Shown here piece by piece: positions 25,101 to 34,100 of a DNA stretch of 64,000 nucleotides; the stretch's first letter is position 1; every line of letters begins with the position of its first letter. Where the stretch lies: assembly GCA_963576725.1 (NCBI GenBank), contig OY755252.1:47338140-47402139 (forward strand), in the 5' to 3' direction. Source of the stretch: Azorinus chamasolen (Eukaryota; Mollusca; Bivalvia; Cardiida; Solecurtidae). Both the position numbers and the translations under genes were made by a program. Below the pieces are notes generated by a model. That model had not been told where the DNA came from. It did no database searches and saw nothing but the letters and a program-made list of their open reading frames with translations.

Positions 25101-28100
25101 AATTAAGGGAGAATGTTCCTATTGGAATTAAGCAGCTACCTGCTTTTTCAGACTCCTATGAATGGCCACTTAGGACAGATACTATTGTAAAAACTAACTT
25201 CCAATTCATACAACCAACCAAATGTAGAATAGCTTGGATCTAAATGAGATGGCCAATTACTTAGCATCTCATTTAGATGCAAGCTGTTTGCAAATGACAC
25301 ATTGCAGGAGAAGCGTTAACTTTTTAGTGCAGGAAAAAGTTACTAATGTCCTATGCAAACAGTGCAGACTCAAGTTTGAGGACTTTTAGAGAATCCCTCT
25401 CATCAAGGTTTGCACTGATTGCCATGTTACTCTTTTCTTTTACAAAATTCCTGAATATTCATGGTAAGCTTGAAATATTTCAGCGTTGAAGCTATTCAGC
25501 TATTACAGTATTTCAACATCTAACTTCAAATTGAAGTGGCAGCTGGTTGGGACCTTTGTCTTATGCAAAAGTTTCACGGATTTTTTTATTACTACACAAC
25601 TAATGATTAACCTGGATGCCCCATTTATCTGCCTCTTTTTTCAAAAGGAGTGGCTTCATTTATCCATCCTTCCATTTGTCTGTCAGAGACTTGAAAGTGT
25701 ATATTGAGAACTTGTGCCTCTCTGTTATGGTTATATATATTCAGTCACACTAGAGTTATAGCCCTTGTTTTAGGCTAAGCATTTATATTGGAAGTAAAGA
25801 TGAGATTTGTAAATTAATATTTCGTTAGGAAAACTTCTTTATTTCTCCACCAATTCCTATGCTGTGACCACTCTTTAGAATCGTCTCTTGGAGATGATTC
25901 AAAACAGTGGTCACAGCATAGAGTTTGGTGGAGAAATAATGATTTTAATTCATTAATACACAACTTTATCTATATCACATGTAAAAGGGGTTGCATCTTT
26001 GTTTATCGACACATTTCCAGTTTTGAAAATAAGTTACAGAAGATTTTGTATTAATTTTAGATGTCCAGTGCCTTGACAATAGTGAATGTCCACTGACAAG
26101 TGCTATACTGGACCTGTTGACTGAGCTTCTTAGTGGCCAGGACAGCTGGTTGTGTCGGGACAATGTCACACATTTGACCAAAGTTACTGTGGGGAAAGGA
26201 CTAAACAGGTTTGTGGCATGTTCTGTAAAAGAAGCAAATACAGTTGAACTTCGATATCTCAAACTCGGATAACTCGAACTTCGGGATATTTCAAACAAAA
26301 AGTTCAGTCCTTCCAAAACTTACAATACAGAATTGCTCTAATAATGAATCTCTGAGATATCTAGAAACACATGTGACAGCTTAATAAAGGTCTAAAGTAA
26401 TGCTGAAAGCTCCTACAGGACCTTTCAGCATTACTTTATACCTGTATTAAGTTGTGGCCTTGAGAAATTGTTCAGATTAGAAATCTGATGACTCGAACTT
26501 CTATTATCTCAAACTAATTTGTATGGTCCCTTGAAGTTCGAGTTATTGAAGTTCAACTGTAAGTTCATATCAACCTTTCTAAATCAATGCCCAACCTGAC
26601 TGGCAATCACAAATATTTAGATCCATATGAGACTTTCAGTAAGTTGGGGTACAAGCTGTCAGATCCAACATTCTTATTAGAGGAGGAAAGTAGAACTTGC
26701 AACAGGTTTGACATAATGCAAAGAGCATTTATACAGCAAGATAAACCCTTCCTCTCTTAATCATGGAGAATTGCATATAGAAAATAATGTGACGTTTTTC
26801 TTTACATAATTATATTATATGAATATACAATATGCTCAACATATCCTGCAGGTGACAGTTATTGTTGAGCCCATCTGTCATTGTGAATGTGAAATGTACA
26901 ATTATTTTTTAGCATATGATATCTGTCTTTGTGAATATGAAATATACAGCTAGTTTTAGCACATCTGACATGTACAGCTATTTTGAGCATGCAAGACAGC
27001 TTTATGAGACTAGTTGTTAGTTTGTAAACCAGTTACAGTAAAGTCTGTCAGTTGCAACCATTTTATCACTGAAATGAGAGGCTGCGAGAGCAAATGGCTG
27101 AGTCACCTTTTGCTCCATGAATATTTATATAAGAAATAATGGTGTCTTACATATAATATGTGTTTAGTATAGTGATTTTAACTTAGACTATATATGTTAT
27201 TTATATATGAGGGTTGTCCCAAAATAGGGTGACAAATTTTATAATTTGGAAACTATTATTGAGACTTCAATACAAAATTAGACCGAAACAAAATATTCAT
27301 TTGTGAATAACTCTACAAATTTCAAATCAGCATCTCCAAAAATGAAATTTATAGAGTATGTTTAACAAACACACATATCCTTGACTGGTGCTTATCACAA
27401 CATCGTTTTGACGCTGAGTTTATTCCTTTTCAAAATGCTCCTTGAGATGTTCAGTACACAACCCAGATGATGCCTGGATAAGGCACTGCTTTTCTTCTGT
27501 CTTTAATAAACGTGGAACCCATCTGGCACAAACACTGTCATTTTTAAGTCATCCGATATATCTCTGTATACTGATGATTTCGAGAGTCCAGTTTTGGAAG
27601 AGATTTCACACACCGTGTTTTCTGTCCTTGTTAAGAATGTCCCGAACCTGCTTCACTGCGTTATTATCTATCGTTTTTCTCCTGCCAGGTTGCGTACTTT
27701 CCTTTTTTTCCTTCTCCTTATTCGTGTACCTATAATGTCATTTATACACAAGTGCGCAGGAGACATTCCGATACTTTTCCACAGAAATCATGTGTTTGTG
27801 TTTCTTAACGGGAGACTGTCCCAAGCCTGCACAGAATTCAATGACTGTTTGGTGCACTGCCTTATCCTCTGACATTACCATTTTTCACAAAATTTTGATG
27901 TAGGTGTGCAAGCTAAACTTATCTTCACAGAAGTGTCTGACACAAATTCAATTCAAATATAGTTCTAAATGACGTAATAGTTATTGATGTTAATGTTCAC
28001 TGGCATTTTGGCATCTAATAGATTGCATTATTAAGATATATGGCTCTAATTTTGTATGACAACAGGGTTAAATCAGGCAATTTTGCGACTGTGTCTGTCA

Positions 28101-31100
28101 CAGGTACCAGCTTTATAAATATGTTTGCATTTAGTAATTTTGTGATGTAGTTTTCTTAATTTATCCACAGACTGCTTTAAAATAAATAACAAATGATCAT
28201 CTTAAATTTCAAAATGAAAGGACATCAATAAGAGTTGTAATTAAAGTTTTTGCTATTTTGGGACAACTCTTGTATGTGTGTATGGACAATAAACAGCATG
28301 TTTATGTCCTAAAGAAATAAAAGATTATGTTCATATGAATCAAATTAACCTTTTTAAAGGCATAATTATACCCCAACAAACAGAGTTTGAGTGGGGTATA
28401 CTGGAATCAGCCTGTTGGTCTGTCATCGGTTGGTCGGTCGGCTGGGCGGTTTGTCTGCAAAATCTTGTACGGCAAACTCCACCTTCAGTTTCAACCCGAT
28501 TCACTTGACATATTTGTTAATCAGGAGTAGGAGATGTCCTAGACATAAATTTCAGGTCTCTATGACCTTGACCTTGACCTTTGGCCTTGAAATTGATATT
28601 GAAATTAGCAGGCAAAAGCTTGTACTTTGAACTCCTCCTTCACATTCAACCTGATTCACTTGATACTTGGCATAAATGTTACTCAGGAGTAGTAGATGTG
28701 CATGACACAAATTTTAGGTGTCTGTGACCTTGACCTTGACCTTTGGTCTTGACATTGGTCTTGAAATTGGCAGGCAAAATCTTGTACTTTGAACTCCTCC
28801 TTCACTTTCAACCTGATTCACTTGATACTTGGCATAAATGTTACTCAGGAGTAGTAGATGTGCAAGACACAAATTTCAGGTCTCTGTGACCTTGACCTTG
28901 ACCTTTGGCCTTGAAATTGGTCTTGAAATTGGCAGGCAAAATCTTGTACTTTGAACTCCTCCTTCACTTTCAACCTGATTCATTTGATACTTGGCATAAA
29001 TGTTAATCAGGAGTAGTAGATGTGCAAGACACAAATTTCAGGTCTCTGTGACCTTGACCTTTGTCCTTGAAATTGGTCATGATATTGGCAGGCAAAATCT
29101 TGTACTCTGAACTCCTCCTTCAATTTCAAGCTGATTCACTTTATACTTGGCATAAATGTTACTCAGGAGTAGGAGATGTGCATGACACAAATTTCAGGTC
29201 TCTGTGACCTTGACCTTGACCGTTGGCATTGAAATTGGTCTTAAGATTGGCAGGCAACATCTTGTACTTTGAACTCCTCCTTCACTTTCAACCTGATTTA
29301 CTTGATACTTTGCATAAATGTTACTCAGGAGTAGTAGATGTGCAAGACACAACTTTCAGGTCTCTGTGACCTTGACCTTTGGCCTTGAAATTGGCAGGCA
29401 AAATCTTGTACTTTGAACTCCTCCTTCAATTTCAACCTGATTCACTTGATACTTGGCATAAATTATGGAATTTTCCCTATTTGAACTTTGGGTATTTTTG
29501 TTATTTGGTCCTGTAACATGTTCAAAACTTGGATTTGCAATCAAGGCTGCCATGTGGGGGTATTCATCACCTTTAGTGATGATCTAAGGAAATTTTTGGT
29601 CATAGCAGAAATAGTAGAATTAGTCCTATATGATTCCTAAATCAGCAGATCCTGGTCAGACAGCGCCTACAGGAGCTGTCTGATATTGGCTTAATTTGTT
29701 TGCAAAGGGGTTTTGGCGTGGTTGCAAAGTTTTAGCCACGGCTAAAATAAACATTGGAAACGTGTCATGATTAAAACTGTATAATCATAAAGTTTTTGGT
29801 AAGCAGACAGAGCAGACCTTTTTGATGGCTTCTATGGAAAGCTTCCAATATGGGTCTTCTCTGTTTGCAAAGGGGTTATGGAGTCAAGGGTTTATATATT
29901 TGACTAAAGTTACTATCAAGTTACATTGTAATACTTGTAATCGCTAAAACTATGTACTCCTATGGATATTGCTTCTCATTACTCTGTTCAATTTCCTTAC
30001 AGATACCTTGAATCAAAGGTCGAGCTATTGACCTCAGAAAATATGAATACTTTCTACTTACAAACACTTCGAGAAACCCTGTGGCCAGACAGTCAGTTGT
30101 CCATAGAACCGCGACCACAGTACACAGATGGACAGAAAGAGATGTTGAAGAAACAGGCTGCAAGATGCCTGGCTGAGTTTTTGCCAGGTTATTGTTTTAT
30201 ATAAATTGTTGTTGAAATGTTGTTTTGGACTTTGCAAACAGTGTAGACCAAACTTAGTTTCAACATTAGAGATGGTTAATTCAATTTGAACTACACACTT
30301 GGATGCTCATCAGATTCTATAATATATTTTAAGTTTGCAGTCCGTGAATACATTGGTCAGGTGTTACATTTTCAATGTGGTCACTGATCTGTACTGTTTG
30401 CAAAATGACAATGAATACATTGGTCAGGTGTTACGTTTTCAATGTGTCCACTAGTCTGTACTATTTTCAAAATGACACCCATACCTTTCTCATGACACAT
30501 CGTAACTAACTAAAATCTACTTCTTTGATTTAGGACAGTACTGTTGTCGAAACACTTCAGCAAAATTATGGTAATATATATCTTTACGGTTTCCCAAATA
30601 TTAATGCATGAATTAATCACTTAATGAATATTCATTAACAAATTTTTTATGAGGTAAATAAAAAGGGGAACTTTTGGTTTGGACAAAAACTGTTGGATCA
30701 GATAATATATACCCTCATATTGGATAATACATGTATTTACAAACACTTCAAGCTTGAGACTGTTTTAGTTTGGGAATATTCTAATGTCTAAAGCCTGAAA
30801 ACCCTTTAACACATGTTCTTACTTTAGGTTTCTAAAATGAAAAATAAGCTATGCACGATAAAAGTTTTGCAAACACAGGACCTGGTGTAATCTTTTAGTT
30901 TCTGTTTTCTTTTTCTCCAGGTACATTACATACCTTGCTTGGTGGTGAGGACTTCAATCATCTAGTTGAAGAAGTCTTTGAAACTATCAAGTATGAGAAA
31001 TTAAACAGGTAGGTAAACGTTCATATTATTAGCTTATGTTCCAAATGAGCATTACTTTTCCTTCCTTACATTCTTTCTACATGTACTAGCAGAGCCTGGT

Positions 31101-34100
31101 CAGACATCTACAGGAACAATCTGATCTTGATCTGTTCTGTGTGCAAATGTGCTAAAAGGTGTGTCTATGGGGTAAAGGGATAATGCATTCATTGTATTAT
31201 CTTATAATGTTTTTCACTGAAAAAGTGCCCATCATCTTTCCTTTATATATTTGGAAAAACTCAAAAAACTTGTCTGGTCCAAGAAAATCACACATACCAT
31301 ATTGTCTCTGATAAATGCTCCTGGTATTTGCCCCGGCGTCAGCAGAGCATCCTCACACTGTGGTTTAGATTTTGTTAAATTCCACTTTTTGACTTTAACC
31401 TTTGGAATAAAGCTTTGAAACTTGGAAGACTTATTCACAACCACAAGCTTCATTTGTAAGCATGAGTGCATAACTCTGTCAAGTATTTTGACAGAATAAA
31501 GTCCCTTTTTAACTTAGAATTTTTGTTTAAGATTTTTGTTAAAATCTACTTATTTACATAACCCTTTGTGATATAGCTTTGAAACTGAAAACACCCTTTG
31601 TGATATAGCTTTGAAACTGAGAACACTTGTTCACCATCACAAGCTTCATCTTTAGGCAAGAGTTCCTAACTCTGTCAAGCATTTTGACAGAATTATGACC
31701 ATTCTTAACTTCGGAATTTGGTTAAGGTGTTTTAAGTCCTCTTATTTACATAACCCTTTGATATAAAGCTTTGAAGTTTGGAATACTTATTCACCATCAT
31801 AGGCTTCATCTGTAGTTAAGAGTACATAACTGTGTCAATCATTTTGACAGAATTATGGCCCTTTTTAACTTAGAAGCATTTTTATACTAACAAGACTGAG
31901 AATAGTCAAGCACACTGTCCTCTGACAGTACTTGTTTAAAAGGAGCTTCTTGGAATTTTCACACAGATGGTTGCTTAATGCAGAATGAAAGCAGTGCAGA
32001 GATTTCTACATTGCTTTCAGTCTACATTAAGGTACAATCTGTATTTTTAGCTCACCTGGCACAAAGTGCCAAGGTGAGCTTTTGGGATGATCCTATGTCC
32101 GGCGTCGTGCGTCGTGCGTATGTGCGTTGTGCGTACGTGCGGGCGTCAACAATTGATTTAAACATCTTCTTCTCTGGAACTACAAAGTCAAGAGCTTTGA
32201 TATTTGGTATGTAGTATGATGTAATGTTCCTCTACAAAGTTTGTTCAAATTATGTCCCGCGGGCCAAAAAAGGCCCCGCCCCAGGGCTTATCAGTTTTTC
32301 ATAGGAAAATCTTTAAAAATCTTCTTCTTTGAAACTGTAAGGCATAGACCCTTGATATTTGGTATGTAGCATCATCCAATGGTCATTTACTAAGATTGTT
32401 CAAATTATGACCCCTGGGCCAAAAATGGCCCCGCCCCGGGGCTTATCAGTTTTTCATAGGAAAATCTTTAAAAATCTTTTTCTCTGAAACTTTCAGGCAT
32501 AGACCTTTGGTATTTGGTATGTAGCATCATCTAGTGGTCCTATACTAAGATTGTTCAAATTATGACCCCCAGGACAAAAATGGCCCTGCCCCAGGGCTTA
32601 TCAGTTTTTCATAGGAAAATCTTTAAAAATCATATTCTCTGAAACTGTAAGGCATAGACCTTTGATATTTGATATGTAGCATAATGGTCCTCTTTTAAGA
32701 TTGTTCAAATTATGACCCCTGGGCCAAAAATGGCCCAGCCCCGGGGCTTATCAGTTTTTCATAGGAAAATCTTAAAAAATCTTCTTCTCTGAAAATGTAA
32801 GGAATAGACCTTTAGTAGTTGGTATGTAGCATCATCTAATGGTCCTCTACTAAGATTGTTCAAATTATGACCCCAAGGACAAAAATGGCCCAACCCTGGG
32901 GCTTATCAGCTTTTTAATAGGAAAATCTTTAAATATCTTCTTCTCTGAAATTATAAGGTATAGACCTTTGATATTTGGTATGTAGCATTATTTAATGGTC
33001 CTCTACCAAGATTAATCAAATTATGACCCCTGGACCAAAAATGGCCCCGCTCAAGGGCTTATCAGTTTTTCATAGGAAAATCTTTAAAAATCTTCTTCTC
33101 CAGAACTGTAAGGTCTAGGCCCTTGATATTTGGTATGTAGCATCATCTAATGGTTTTCTACCAATGTTATTCAAATTATAACCCCTGGGTCAAAAATGGC
33201 CCGGCCCTGGGGCTTATCAGTTTTTCATATGAAATCTTCTTCTCCAAAACTGTAAGGCCGAGACTTTTAATATTTGGTATGTAGCGCTATCTAATAGTTT
33301 TCTACCAAGATTGTTCAAATTATGTCCCCTTGGTTGAAAATGGCCCCGCCCAGGGGCATATTAGTTTTTCATAGGAAAGTTTTAAAAAATCTTCTTCTCT
33401 TAAAAATCTTTAAAAGTCTTCTCTGAACTTGTAAGGCATAGACCTTAGATATTTGGTATGTTGCATTATCTAATAGTCCTCTACCAAAATTTTCAAATTA
33501 TGAACCCCGGAATGGCCCCAACCTGGGGCTTATCAGTTTTTCATAGTAAAATCTTTAAAATATCTTCTCCTCCAAATCTGTAAGGTCTAGACTCTTTATT
33601 TTTAGTATGTAGCATCGTCTAATGGTTTTCTACCAAGATTTTTCAAATTATGCAATCTGTCATTGAAATAATTAATCTGTTACGAACAGGTGAGCGATTA
33701 AGGGCCATCATGGCCCTCTTGTTTTAAATATAGTTTCAGTTTTATTGGTTATTAATCCCCCCCCCCCCCCCGAAGTAAGGAATGCATTTATTAGAGTGGG
33801 GGCATTTGTTAGAGCAGGGGCATTTATTAGAGTCAGGTCATTTTATTAGAATGGGGGCATTTGTTTGAGTGAGGGAATTTATTAGAGTTTGGGCAATTAT
33901 TAGAGTTGGGGATTAATTAGAGAGAGGGAATTTATTAGAGTGGGGCAATTAATAGAGTGAGGGGACTAATTAGAGTGGGGTCATTTATTAGGGATGTCAC
34001 AGTAAGTAGAACCACTTTAATGCCTTACCTTATGAATAGTCTATTCTAGAGACAACTTCTCTTAAATGAATGTTTAACCCTTTCCTTAATATAGACACCT

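Noticed and set aside
27442..27872. + strand ORFs of 92-97 codons
   Set aside because: They are antisense to the decayed mariner transposase, which carries the recognisable motifs on the - strand.
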